This document shows, one piece after another, positions 8,459-17,349 of a DNA stretch of 50,129 bases (within the stretch, counting starts at the first letter, position 1; each line of letters begins with the position of its first letter). Location: contig CAZBGR010000003.1 in assembly GCA_964491535.1 (NCBI GenBank), forward strand, positions 1-50,129. The letters are read 5' to 3'. Under the pieces are notes generated by a model. It saw nothing but the letters and a program-made list of their open reading frames with translations. It did no database searches and was not told the origin of the DNA. A program made the position numbers and the translations under genes. Origin of the DNA: CAZBGR01 sp964491535. Lineage in GTDB: Bacteria; Bacillota_I; Bacilli_A; RF39; UBA660.

Positions 8459-9637
8459 ATGGAAAGAAATGTTGGGGTTATAGCAAGAGGGATAAGGGGT
8501 CCGATAATTAGACCTAAAGATGATTTGGTAAATATTATAGTAGATAGTTTAGAAAAGGTGATTAAGTCTGATAATATTATTTTAAATAATCATGATATTT
8601 TAGGTATTACTGAAGGTGTTGTAGCCAAAGCTCAAAATAATTTTGTTTTAATAGATGATATCAAGGAAGATATTCATGCTAAATATAAAGATGAAGTGGG
8701 GATTGTATTTCCGATACTTAGTAGAAATAGATTTGCTAGTATTTTAAAAGGGATTGCCATGGGGGTGGAAAAAGTATATATTCAGCTTTCATATCCGGCT
8801 GATGAAGTAGGAAATCGCTTAATAACTGAAGATATGTTAGATAAGGCTGGTCTTAATCCTTACTTAGATACTATTACCGAAGAAAAGTTTTATAGTCTTT
8901 TTAAATTACTTAAGCATTCAATTACTGGGGTTGATTATGTAGAGTTATATAAACAAATTTGTCAGGGTAAGGCTACTATATTTTTTTCAAATGATCCAAG
9001 AGCAATTCTTAAATATACAAAAAAGGTTTTAGTAGCTGATATTCATAGCAGGGAAAGAACGAAAAGGATGTTAAAAGAAGCCTCTGCTGATATTGTATAT
9101 GGTTTAGATGATATAATGAATAAACCAATAGGAGATTCTGGTTATAATGCTAAATATGGTTTGTTAGGTTCTAATTTAGCAACTGATAATAAGTTAAAAC
9201 TTTTTCCTAAAGATTGTAATGAATTTGTAATTAATGTTCAAAGGGAAATACAAAAAAGATTTAAGATTAATATTGAAGTACTTGTTTATGGAGATGGTGG
9301 TTATAAGGATCCTAGTGAAGGGATTTGGGAATTAGCTGATCCGGTAATATCACCTGGTTATACGAAAGGTTTAGAAGGTTCTTTAAATGAAATAAAATTA
9401 AAATATATTACTGATACTTTGTTAAATGATTTAGATCAACAAACAGCTCAGAAGAAATTAAAAGATTTAATTGATAAGCAATCTAAAAGTAATAAGGATT
9501 TAGCAAAAGGGACTACTCCAAGAAAAATAGTTAATATTATAGGAAGTATGTGTGATTTAATTAGTGGCAGTGGTAGTAAAGGTACTCCCTTTGTTTTAAT
9601 CCAGGGTTATTTTGATAATTATAGTGATCGGTATTGA
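8459..9637 (+). CDS. CofE-like (F420-0:gamma-glutamyl ligase family) protein of unknown substrate
   Basis: The protein resembles the coenzyme F420-0:L-glutamate ligase family (PF01996), 392 residues. Features typical of the family include the opening VIARGIRGPII, the DILGITEGVVAKAQ segment near residues 47-60, and acidic GDGGYKDPSEGIWELADP (about 281-298), which fits a GTP/metal site. F420 genes (cofC, cofD, fbiC) are absent here, and F420 is not expected in Bacilli, so its real acceptor is unknown. It sits 69 bases upstream of murD, a glutamate-adding enzyme, on the same strand. A link to cell wall glutamate chemistry is only a guess. GGAGGGTGA precedes the ATG. Confidence 0.75.
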   Translation: MERNVGVIARGIRGPIIRPKDDLVNIIVDSLEKVIKSDNIILNNHDILGITEGVVAKAQNNFVLIDDIKEDIHAKYKDEVGIVFPILSRNRFASILKGIAMGVEKVYIQLSYPADEVGNRLITEDMLDKAGLNPYLDTITEEKFYSLFKLLKHSITGVDYVELYKQICQGKATIFFSNDPRAILKYTKKVLVADIHSRERTKRMLKEASADIVYGLDDIMNKPIGDSGYNAKYGLLGSNLATDNKLKLFPKDCNEFVINVQREIQKRFKINIEVLVYGDGGYKDPSEGIWELADPVISPGYTKGLEGSLNEIKLKYITDTLLNDLDQQTAQKKLKDLIDKQSKSNKDLAKGTTPRKIVNIIGSMCDLISGSGSKGTPFVLIQGYFDNYSDRY

Positions 9638-9706
9638 TTTAACCCCTTTAACTATTAACAAAGACTAGAAATTATAGTATACTAATAATATGGGTAGGAA
9701 GATAAA

Positions 9707-11050
9707 ATGTTTAAAAATAAAAAAATTTTTATTTTAGGAATGGCTCGAAGTGGTTTTGAAGTTGCTAAAGTATTAGCAACTTTAAATAATAAGATTACTT
9801 TAAATGATTATGCTTTAAAAGAAGATGAATATCGTCTTAAAGAATTAACTGATCTAGGAGTAGAGGTAATTTTAGGTAAGCATCCAGATTGTTTATTTAC
9901 TAAAGATTATGATTATTTAATTAAAAATCCTGGAATAAAAGATAATCATAAATATGTTAAAAAGGCTTTAAGTTATAAGATACCTATTATTAATGAGGTT
10001 GAAGTAGCCTATTGTTTATTACCTAATAAGGTAGATATAATTGGCATTACTGGTAGTAATGGTAAAACAACAACGTCCACTCTTATTTATGAAATATTAA
10101 AGGCTGCTAAAAAGAAAGTTCATTTAACGGGGAATATTGGTTACCCTTTAGTTTCTTTTATTGGAAAAATAAAAGAAGGGGATATGGTGGTTATGGAAAT
10201 TTCAATTCAGCAATTATTTAATATTGATAAATTTAAAACTAAGATAGCGGTCTTATTAAATTTATTTGAAGCTCATTTAGATTTAGTGAAAGATTATGAG
10301 CAATATAAGCAAATAAAGAAAAAAGTTTTTAATCGTCATACTAAAGTTAATGACGCTGTTTTAAATAAAGATAATAATGAGGTTATGAAATTAACTAACG
10401 ATTTAAAATCAACTAAGAGTTATTTTTCACGTAAAGAGGTACTAAAAGATGGTTGTTATTTAAAAAATAAGGCTATTTATTATTTAAGTGATAAAATAAT
10501 TGTTTTAAAAGATATAAAATTAAAAGGGAATCATAATTACGAAAATATAATGGCTGCTATTTTAGTAGCTAAAAAATATAAAATAAGCAATGAAATTATT
10601 AAGAAGGTATTACAAGAATTTAAAGGTATTGAACATCGGCTTGAATATGTAACTGAAATAAAGGGTCGTTATTTTTATAATGATTCTAAAGCAACTAATG
10701 TTAAAGCTACTGAAATAGCGCTTTCATCTTTTGATAAACCCATTATTTTATTGTTAGGGGGGTTAGATAGAGGTCATTCTTTAAATGATTTAAAACCTTA
10801 TTTAAATCAAGTAAAAGCGATAATTGGGTATGGTCAAACAAAAAGGAAGGTTAAAGCTTTAGCAACTGAGGTTTCAATTCCTTGTTGGACGGTTACTAAT
10901 TTAAAAGAAGCAGTAACTAAAGCTTATCAAGTTTCATCTTTAAATGATGTTATTTTATTAAGTCCTGCTTGTGCTTCGTGGGATCAATTTAAGGATTTTG
11001 AAGAACGAGGAATTAAGTTTAAGGAATATATTAAGAAGTTAAAAGTTTAA
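9707..11050 (+). CDS. murD: UDP-N-acetylmuramoyl-L-alanine--D-glutamate ligase
   Basis: Cytoplasmic ATP-dependent ligase that adds D-Glu to UDP-MurNAc-L-Ala in peptidoglycan synthesis. The Rossmann-like N-terminal domain opens with ILGMARSGFEVAK. The Mur ligase P-loop GITGSNGKTTT is near residues 112-122. The central ligase motifs NLFEAHLDLV and YFYNDSKATN are present, and the C-terminal domain has LLGGLDRGHS and SPACASWDQF (a slightly altered SPxxASxDxF). The length of 447 matches the family. AGGAAGA precedes the ATG. Its presence shows a walled cell, unlike true mycoplasmas. eno follows closely. Confidence 0.95.
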   Translation: MFKNKKIFILGMARSGFEVAKVLATLNNKITLNDYALKEDEYRLKELTDLGVEVILGKHPDCLFTKDYDYLIKNPGIKDNHKYVKKALSYKIPIINEVEVAYCLLPNKVDIIGITGSNGKTTTSTLIYEILKAAKKKVHLTGNIGYPLVSFIGKIKEGDMVVMEISIQQLFNIDKFKTKIAVLLNLFEAHLDLVKDYEQYKQIKKKVFNRHTKVNDAVLNKDNNEVMKLTNDLKSTKSYFSRKEVLKDGCYLKNKAIYYLSDKIIVLKDIKLKGNHNYENIMAAILVAKKYKISNEIIKKVLQEFKGIEHRLEYVTEIKGRYFYNDSKATNVKATEIALSSFDKPIILLLGGLDRGHSLNDLKPYLNQVKAIIGYGQTKRKVKALATEVSIPCWTVTNLKEAVTKAYQVSSLNDVILLSPACASWDQFKDFEERGIKFKEYIKKLKV

Positions 11051-11088
11051 TTTAAGTTATGATAATAAAGAATAAAAGGAGGCGTTTT

Positions 11089-12327
11089 ATGGCGGTTATT
11101 AAACAAATTAAAGCTAGAGAAATATTGGATTCAAGGGGCAATCCTACTATTGAGGTAGATGTAATTTGTGATGATGGTAGTTATGGTCGAAGTAGTGTGC
11201 CTAGTGGAGCTTCAGTGGGTCTTAATGAAGCTTTAGAATTAAGGGATAATGATTCTAATCGTTATTTAGGGAAGGGCGTTTTAAAAGCTATTAAGAATGT
11301 TAATGAACTTATAACCCCTTTGTTATTAGGGATGGATATTGTTAAACAAGCTGAAATAGATATGATTATGATTAAAGCTGATGGGACTAATAATAAAAGT
11401 AAATTAGGTGCTAATGCTATTTTAGCAGTATCTATGGCTTGTTTAAAAGCGGCTGCTTATAGTTTGAAAAAGCCTTTATATCAATATCTTAGTAATAATA
11501 AAAAATTACCTTTGGCAATGATGAATATATTAAATGGTGGTGTTCATGCTGATAATAATTTAGATTTTCAAGAATTTATGATTATGCCAATTGCTCCTTC
11601 TTTTAAAGAACGTTTGCGAATGGGAGTAGAGATATTTCATACTTTAAAAAGGATATTAAAAGAGAAAGGTTATCAGACTAATGTTGGGGATGAAGGGGGC
11701 TTTGCTCCTAATTTAAGCAGTAATATAGAAGCTTTTGATTTGATTATGGAAGCGATTAAAAGGGCTCGTTATATAGCGGGTAAAGATGTTTTTTTAGCGA
11801 TTGATGTTGCCGCTTCAACTTTTTATGATAAAGAAAAAAATAGCTATTTTTTAAAAGGAGAAAATAGGAATTTAACTAGTACTGAATTAATTGATTTTTA
11901 TGGGGAGTTAGTTACTAAATATCCTCTTCTTTCAATAGAAGATGGTTTAGAAGAAAATGATTTTGAGGGATTTAAGTTATTAACTACCAAATTAGGATCT
12001 AACATTCAAATAGTTGGTGATGATTTATTTGTAACTAATCCAGTTTTATTAAAAAAAGGGATAAATTTAAAAGCTTGTAATTCAATTTTAATAAAAGCTA
12101 ATCAAATTGGGACTGTAACTGAGATGTTAGCAGTTATTAATTTAGCTAAAGAAGTAGGCTATAAAACAATTATTTCTCATCGTAGTGGGGAAACTGAAGA
12201 TACCTTTATTGCTGATTTAGCAGTAGGTCTTAATTTAGATCAAATAAAAACTGGTTCCTTATCAAGAAGTGATCGTTTAGCGAAATATAATCAATTACTA
12301 AGAATAGAAGAAGAGTTACTTAAATAG
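11089..12327 (+). CDS. eno: Enolase (phosphopyruvate hydratase)
   Basis: Converts 2-phosphoglycerate to phosphoenolpyruvate in glycolysis. Signature elements are all present: ILDSRGNPTIEVDV and SVPSGASVG at the N terminus, GDEGGFAPNL near residue 200, the metal-binding SIEDGLEEND near 281, ILIKANQIGT near 333 and SHRSGETED near 363. The ATG at 11089 (MAVIKQIKAREIL) is chosen because AAAGGAGG lies just before it; the earlier in-frame ATG at 11059 would add a non-homologous Lys/Arg-rich lead. The length is 412 residues, slightly below the usual 430. It is probably co-transcribed with murD. Confidence 0.97.
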   Translation: MAVIKQIKAREILDSRGNPTIEVDVICDDGSYGRSSVPSGASVGLNEALELRDNDSNRYLGKGVLKAIKNVNELITPLLLGMDIVKQAEIDMIMIKADGTNNKSKLGANAILAVSMACLKAAAYSLKKPLYQYLSNNKKLPLAMMNILNGGVHADNNLDFQEFMIMPIAPSFKERLRMGVEIFHTLKRILKEKGYQTNVGDEGGFAPNLSSNIEAFDLIMEAIKRARYIAGKDVFLAIDVAASTFYDKEKNSYFLKGENRNLTSTELIDFYGELVTKYPLLSIEDGLEENDFEGFKLLTTKLGSNIQIVGDDLFVTNPVLLKKGINLKACNSILIKANQIGTVTEMLAVINLAKEVGYKTIISHRSGETEDTFIADLAVGLNLDQIKTGSLSRSDRLAKYNQLLRIEEELLK

Positions 12328-12415
12328 ATGTTGTTTTAAAGTTAATATATGATAAAATATAAATAATATTTTATGATAAAGATAATATGTAAGGTTAAGA
12401 AAGGGGGCTAATAAG

Positions 12416-12820
12416 ATGGATTTAGTAACTAAAAAGATGATTAATAATTTTATCATTTGGTTAATTTCAATTATTAGTTATACTATTATTTTAATGTTAG
12501 TCGCTATTTTATTTGATTCCATTTATATTGATAATAGTTATTTTGGTCTCTTTCCTTTTTTAGCCTCGATTATTATTTATATTTTAAATAGAACCGTTAA
12601 ACCGATTATCTTTTTACTTACTTTACCACTTACTGGACTTACTTTAGGTTTGTTTTATCCTTTTATTAATGTTTTTGTTTTAAAATTAACTGATTGGTTA
12701 TTAGGATATCATTTTGAAACTGAGGGTGTTTTAATATTATTTGTAGTTGCTTTATTAATTTCAATTCTTAATTTTTCGGTTGAAAAAACAATTATTTATC
12801 CTATAACTAAGAAAGGGTGA
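12416..12820 (+). CDS. Phage-holin-like four-TM membrane protein (YvlD type)
   Basis: A small integral membrane protein of the PF04020 family (called a phage holin family, but chromosomal; YvlD in Bacillus). About four membrane spans fill the 134 residues, with the typical inner stretch NRTVKPIIFLLTLPLTGLTL between spans two and three and the ending ALLISILNFSVEKTI. Its function is unknown; yvl genes in Bacillus belong to envelope stress regulons. It sits five bases before lgt, and yvlD lies in the same neighbourhood in Bacillus, where hprK stands between the two. AAAGGGGG precedes the ATG. Confidence 0.82.
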   Translation: MDLVTKKMINNFIIWLISIISYTIILMLVAILFDSIYIDNSYFGLFPFLASIIIYILNRTVKPIIFLLTLPLTGLTLGLFYPFINVFVLKLTDWLLGYHFETEGVLILFVVALLISILNFSVEKTIIYPITKKG

Positions 12821-12824
12821 GTTA

Positions 12825-13640
12825 ATGAATAATGTTTTTATTGATTTAGGGAAAATTTATATTACTTATTATTCTTTATTTCTTTTATTAGCTGTTTTAT
12901 TAGGAGGGGCTTTAGTTATTAAAGAAGCAAATAAATTTCATTTTAATCAAGATTTTATAGCTAATTTAATTTTTTGGACAGTTGTTTTTGGAATGATAGG
13001 GGCTAGAATTTATTATGTCTTATTTAATTGGTCATATTACCGCCTTAATATGTTAGAAATATTTAAAGTTTGGGAAGGTGGTTTAGCTATTCACGGGGGT
13101 ATAATAGTAGCTTTTATCTTTATTGTTAGTTATTCAGCTAGATATAAAATAAAACTAATAAAATTAACTGATATATTAGTTGTCGGTTTAATTTTAGGTC
13201 AAGCAATTGGTAGATGGGGTAACTTTTTTAATCAAGAGGCTTATGGTAGTGAAGTAAGTAGGGCTTTTTTAGAGAAATGGTCTATTCCTAATTTTATAAT
13301 TGAAGGGATGAATATTTATGGCAATTATTATCATCCTACTTTTCTTTATGAATCATTATGGTGTTTATTAGGCTTTGTCTTTTTAATTCTAGTGAGAAAG
13401 TATAAATATTTAAAGATTGGTCAGTTAACAGCTCTTTATTTTATATGGTATTCAGCGGGTCGCTTCTTTATTGAAAGTTTAAGAATGGATAGTTTAATGC
13501 TGTTTTCTTTTAAAATGGCTCAATTAGTGTCTATATTATTATTTGTTATTGGTATTATTTTGTTTATTGTTAAAACTAAAGGTTCTCGTTTTGAAAACTT
13601 ATATCATGAGATGGGGGAAAATAATGAAATTAAATTTTGA
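12825..13640 (+). CDS. lgt: Prolipoprotein diacylglyceryl transferase
   Basis: Integral membrane enzyme that transfers diacylglycerol to the lipobox cysteine of prolipoproteins. It has about seven membrane spans. The catalytic-region signature GRWGNFFNQEAYG is near residues 128-140 and the early motif GARIYYVLFNW plus GGLAIHGG are present. The length of 271 fits the family. A client lipoprotein may be encoded at 47255. AAGGGTGA precedes the ATG, and the gene overlaps trxB by 17 bases, so the two are translationally coupled. It ends in TGA, which shows that UGA is a stop here. Confidence 0.96.
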   Translation: MNNVFIDLGKIYITYYSLFLLLAVLLGGALVIKEANKFHFNQDFIANLIFWTVVFGMIGARIYYVLFNWSYYRLNMLEIFKVWEGGLAIHGGIIVAFIFIVSYSARYKIKLIKLTDILVVGLILGQAIGRWGNFFNQEAYGSEVSRAFLEKWSIPNFIIEGMNIYGNYYHPTFLYESLWCLLGFVFLILVRKYKYLKIGQLTALYFIWYSAGRFFIESLRMDSLMLFSFKMAQLVSILLFVIGIILFIVKTKGSRFENLYHEMGENNEIKF

Positions 13641-14547
13641 TGTAATTGTAGTTGGTTGTGGTTGTGCAGGGATGACAGCTGCTCTTTATTTAAAACGAGC
13701 TAAGAAGAAAGTATTAATAATAGAAGAAGAAAACCCAGGAGGGTTACTTAATAAAAGTTCAAACATTGAAAATTATCCGGGTTTTACTAAAATTGATGGG
13801 CCTTCATTAGCAGCTAAGATGTTTGAACAAGTTCAACAATTAGCTATTCCTTATAAACAAGGAATGGTATCAGATATTATTGATAATAAGGATTTTAAAA
13901 CTATAAAAATTAATAATGAGTCTTTAACTTGCTTAGCTGTTATTATTGCTACAGGTAGAAAACCAAAACAATTAGGATTACCTAATGAAGCGAAATTGAC
14001 TGGTCGAGGAATAAGTTGGTGCTCTATTTGTGATGCTCCTTTATTTAAAGATAAAGAAGTGATTGTTATTGGTGGCAGCAATAGTGCTTTAGAGGAAAGT
14101 CTTCATTTGGTGGATTTCGCTAAAAAGGTTACATTGATTTATCATGGTTCTCAATTTAAAGGGGAAGATATTTTAGAAGAACGAGTTGTTAATCATACTA
14201 GAATAAAGATTATTAAAGAAGTTATAATTGTAAAATTCAATCAACATAACAATTTGTTTAGTGGTTTAATAATTAAGAATAAAAAAACAAAAAAGGAAAC
14301 AGAAATTAAGGCTGATGGTTTATTTATTTATATTGGTTTTGAAGCGGCCGCTAGAATTTTTAAAAAGTTAAAAATTAAAATGGTTGATAATTATATAATA
14401 GTAGATGAGCATATGAGAACTAATATTAATTATATATATGCTTGTGGGGATGTTATTAAAAAATCATTATATCAAATTGTTACCGCTGTTTCTGAAGGTG
14501 CTATCGCGGCTCATAGTGCTATTTTAGATTTGAAAACAAAAAAATAA
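13624..14547 (+). CDS. trxB: Thioredoxin reductase
   Basis: FAD- and NADPH-dependent disulfide reductase for thioredoxin, 307 residues. The FAD motif VVGCGCAGMTAA is a variant of GxGPAG. The redox-active CxxC is WCSICDA near residues 133-136, where most TrxB have CATC or CAVC. The NADPH motif VIGGSNSALEE and the late ACGDV follow. The ATG at 13624 (MKLNFDVIVVG) with GGGGGAA upstream is chosen; an in-frame start at 13543 would add a hydrophobic lead read through lgt. The lgt-trxB-whiA order recalls the Bacillus yvl/yvc region. A ferredoxin-dependent or other TrxB-like substrate cannot be excluded. Confidence 0.92.
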   Translation: MKLNFDVIVVGCGCAGMTAALYLKRAKKKVLIIEEENPGGLLNKSSNIENYPGFTKIDGPSLAAKMFEQVQQLAIPYKQGMVSDIIDNKDFKTIKINNESLTCLAVIIATGRKPKQLGLPNEAKLTGRGISWCSICDAPLFKDKEVIVIGGSNSALEESLHLVDFAKKVTLIYHGSQFKGEDILEERVVNHTRIKIIKEVIIVKFNQHNNLFSGLIIKNKKTKKETEIKADGLFIYIGFEAAARIFKKLKIKMVDNYIIVDEHMRTNINYIYACGDVIKKSLYQIVTAVSEGAIAAHSAILDLKTKK

Positions 14548-14595
14548 AATTACAATAAATTTAGTTTTATATTAATTTTAAAGGTGGGTGATGAA

Positions 14596-15534
14596 ATGAC
14601 TTTTTCGACAGCTATAAAAGAAGAAATAGCTAAAGTAGATGCTATCAAAACAGAATATATAGCTGAATTATCAGCATTTATGCGTAATAATGCTTATATA
14701 GATCATCAACTTATTAGAATATATACTGAAAATAATGCTATTGCAAGGCGAATATTTAAATTAATTAAATATTTATATGATTTAAATGCTCAAGTGACGG
14801 TTAGAAGGAATTTTAATTTTAAAAAGAATTTTGTTTATCTTATTGAATTAAGAAAGGATAAGGATAAGGTTTTAAAAGATTTATCACTTATTAATGAAGA
14901 GGGTTATTTTATTAATATCCCACGGACTTATATTATTAGTGACACTGAGGAAAAAGCTTCTTATTTAAGAGGCTTATTTTTAGCTAGAGGGAGTATTAAC
15001 GACCCTAAAAAGGCTAGCTATCATTTGGAATTTTTATTAGATGATGATGAATATGCTTTTTTTATTGAGGCTCTTTTGAATGAATATAATTTAAATAGCA
15101 AAGTAATTAAGAGGGTAAAGGGATATATGGTATATTTAAAGGAAGCTGATAAGATAAGTGATTTTTTAAGATTAATTAAAGCTTATCAAGGAGTTTTATC
15201 GTTTGAAGAAATTAGAGTCTATCGTGATAAAAAGAATCTTATTAATCGGTTAAATAACTGTGAGCAGGCTAATGTAGAAAAAACGATTAATGCTGCTTTA
15301 AGGCAACTCAATGATATTAATTTAATAGATTGTAAGATGGGTTTAGATATATTAGATGATAAATTAAAAGAAGTAGCTTTATATCGTTTAAAGTATCCAG
15401 AAAGTTCTTTGTTAGAGTTAAGTAATATTATTAATTTAGAAACGGGGAAAAAAATGACTAAATCATGTTTGAATCATCGCTTTAGAAAATTAAAAGAAAT
15501 GGCTTTTAATATTAGAAAACAAAAACCAAGATAA
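14596..15534 (+). CDS. whiA: DNA-binding protein WhiA
   Basis: Homologue of WhiA, a DNA-binding protein with a LAGLIDADG-like N-terminal fold and a C-terminal helix-turn-helix. It affects cell division and chromosome segregation in Bacillus and sporulation in Streptomyces. The typical opening FSTAIKEEIAKV, the central YLRGLFLARGSINDP, and the C-terminal KYPESSLLELS with KSCLNHRFRKLKEMA are visible. Length 312, usual for the family. The ATG at 14596 is supported by AAGGTGG eight bases upstream; an in-frame GTG at 14584 overlaps that site. Its Bacillus partners yvcJ (rapZ) and yvcK are absent just upstream. Confidence 0.95.
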   Translation: MTFSTAIKEEIAKVDAIKTEYIAELSAFMRNNAYIDHQLIRIYTENNAIARRIFKLIKYLYDLNAQVTVRRNFNFKKNFVYLIELRKDKDKVLKDLSLINEEGYFINIPRTYIISDTEEKASYLRGLFLARGSINDPKKASYHLEFLLDDDEYAFFIEALLNEYNLNSKVIKRVKGYMVYLKEADKISDFLRLIKAYQGVLSFEEIRVYRDKKNLINRLNNCEQANVEKTINAALRQLNDINLIDCKMGLDILDDKLKEVALYRLKYPESSLLELSNIINLETGKKMTKSCLNHRFRKLKEMAFNIRKQKPR

Positions 15535-15678
15535 AGACTGTTATAAGATAGGATAAGGGGATAGATAGTAGGGAAAAGATTTTTAAAAATCTTAAAGTTT
15601 ATTAAAATCATTTAAAAATGTTGCTTTTTTTGATAGAATGGTAATAGGGCTAGAAGTAATAAAATATTAGGAAGTGGT

Positions 15679-16467
15679 ATGATGGGTAAAATAATTGCTC
15701 TAGTTAATCAAAAAGGAGGCGTTGGTAAAACAACGACTAGTATTAATTTAGCTGCTTCTTTAGGGGTTTTAAATAAAAGAATTTTATTACTTGATTTAGA
15801 TCCCCAAGGTAATAGTTCAACCGGAGTTGGTATTAACAAGGGAATGGTTGAAAAAAGTATTTATGAAGCTTTGATAGATAAAGCTGATATAAAGGAAGTT
15901 ATCGTTAAAACAACTTTTAAGAATTTATATTTAATTCCTGCTACAATTAATTTGGCAGGAGTTGATATTGAGTTATTAGAAAAAAGCAAAAAAAATCCTA
16001 GTTTCGCTAAAGGGAGGCAATTAAAAAAGAAATTAGATAGTATTAGACATCATTTTGATTATATTATTATTGATTGTCCACCTTCTTTAGGTATTTTAAC
16101 TACTAATGCTTTAACGGCTTCTGATTCAGTTATTATTCCGGTACAATGTGAATTTTTTGCTTTAGAAGGTATTATGCAATTACTTAATACTATTATGTTA
16201 GCTCAAAAAAGATTAAATCCTAATTTAGATATAGAGGGAGTGTTACTTACCATGTTAGATTCTAGAACCAATTTAGGTTTAGAAGTAGTGGAGGATATTA
16301 GGAGTTATTTTAAGGAAAAAGTATTTGATACTATTATTCCAAGATTAATTAGATTATCCGAGGCTCCTTCACATGGGAAACCAATTATTGCTTATGATTA
16401 TCATAGTAAGGGTAATTTGGCTTATTTAAATTTAGCTAAGGAAGTGATAGAACGAAATGGAGATTAA
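15679..16467 (+). CDS. parA: Chromosome partitioning ATPase ParA (Soj)
   Basis: ParA/Soj-type ATPase that drives chromosome segregation and in Bacillus also modulates DnaA. The deviant Walker A NQKGGVGKTTT (residues 9-19), the Walker A' region LLDLDPQGNSSTG, and the later DYIIIDCPPSLG are intact. Length is 262. Two adjacent ATG codons (15679 and 15682) are possible; AGGAAG upstream fits the second slightly better. It overlaps parB by 11 bases. No parS-like palindrome (TGTTTCACGTGAAACA type) was noticed near it. Confidence 0.95.
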   Translation: MMGKIIALVNQKGGVGKTTTSINLAASLGVLNKRILLLDLDPQGNSSTGVGINKGMVEKSIYEALIDKADIKEVIVKTTFKNLYLIPATINLAGVDIELLEKSKKNPSFAKGRQLKKKLDSIRHHFDYIIIDCPPSLGILTTNALTASDSVIIPVQCEFFALEGIMQLLNTIMLAQKRLNPNLDIEGVLLTMLDSRTNLGLEVVEDIRSYFKEKVFDTIIPRLIRLSEAPSHGKPIIAYDYHSKGNLAYLNLAKEVIERNGD

Positions 16468-17335
16468 AAGAAAAGCTTTAGGAAGGGGCTTAGAACAACT
16501 TTTTAATGCTGAAAATTTAGATTTTCAAGAATTAGAAACAGAAACAATTGAAAGTGCTTCAGCTTCTGAAATTGTTCAATTAAAGTTATCAGATTTAAGA
16601 AGGAATCCTTATCAACCTCGAAAAAAGTTTGATGAAGAAAAGTTAAAGGAATTAGCTTCATCAATTAAGGAAAACGGGGTCTTTACACCAATTATAGTTA
16701 AAAAGAGTATTAAAGGTTATGAAGTGGTGGCTGGTGAAAGACGAGTAAAAGCTAGTAAAATGTTAGGTTTAGAAACTATTCCATCTATTATTAGAGATTT
16801 TTCTGATGATCAAATGATGCAAATAGCTCTTTTAGAAAATTTACAACGTGAGGATTTAAATGCTATTGAAGAGGCGGAAGCCTATAAAGCAATTATTGAT
16901 TCTTTACAAATTACTCAAGAAGAATTAGGGAAAAGATTAGGTAAAAGTAGAAGTCATATTACTAATATGTTAGGGATTCTTAAATTACCAACTAATATTC
17001 AAAATTTGGTATTAGATAATAAATTATCGATGGGTCATGCTCGGGTTCTTAGTAAGTTAAATGATATTCAAAAAATAAATGATTTAGCGTCTAAAACAGT
17101 AAAAGATGAGTTAAGTGTTAGACAATTAGAAGAATTAACTTCAGTTAAGGTTAAACCTGATAAAGTTAAAAAAAGAGAGCTAGTAGTTAGTCAATATACT
17201 TATTTAGAACCTGTTTTAAAAGAAAAATTAGGGACAAAAGTAGTCGTTACTAATAACAAAATAGTGATTAATTTTTCTTCGGTTAATGATTTAAATAGAA
17301 TTTTAGATATTTTAAAAATAGATTTAGATAAATAA
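16457..17335 (+). CDS. parB: Chromosome partitioning protein ParB (Spo0J)
   Basis: ParB/Spo0J centromere-binding CTPase that loads at parS sites and recruits SMC. It opens with the ParA-contact peptide RKALGRGLEQLF. The CTP-binding C-motif GERRVKASKMLGL is near residue 93, after the NPYQPRKKF box. The helix-turn-helix QEELGKRLGKSRSHITNMLGI follows. The C-terminal dimerisation region ends at residue 292. In Bacillus this protein also links chromosome segregation to the start of sporulation. It is translationally coupled to parA. Confidence 0.95.
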   Translation: MEIKRKALGRGLEQLFNAENLDFQELETETIESASASEIVQLKLSDLRRNPYQPRKKFDEEKLKELASSIKENGVFTPIIVKKSIKGYEVVAGERRVKASKMLGLETIPSIIRDFSDDQMMQIALLENLQREDLNAIEEAEAYKAIIDSLQITQEELGKRLGKSRSHITNMLGILKLPTNIQNLVLDNKLSMGHARVLSKLNDIQKINDLASKTVKDELSVRQLEELTSVKVKPDKVKKRELVVSQYTYLEPVLKEKLGTKVVVTNNKIVINFSSVNDLNRILDILKIDLDK

Positions 17336-17349
17336 AGGAGCTTGATATA

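Noticed and set aside
15535..17340. parS sites near parAB
   Set aside because: No TGTTTCACGTGAAACA-like palindrome was found by eye anywhere in the window; the few CACGT strings lie in coding sequence and lack the flanks.
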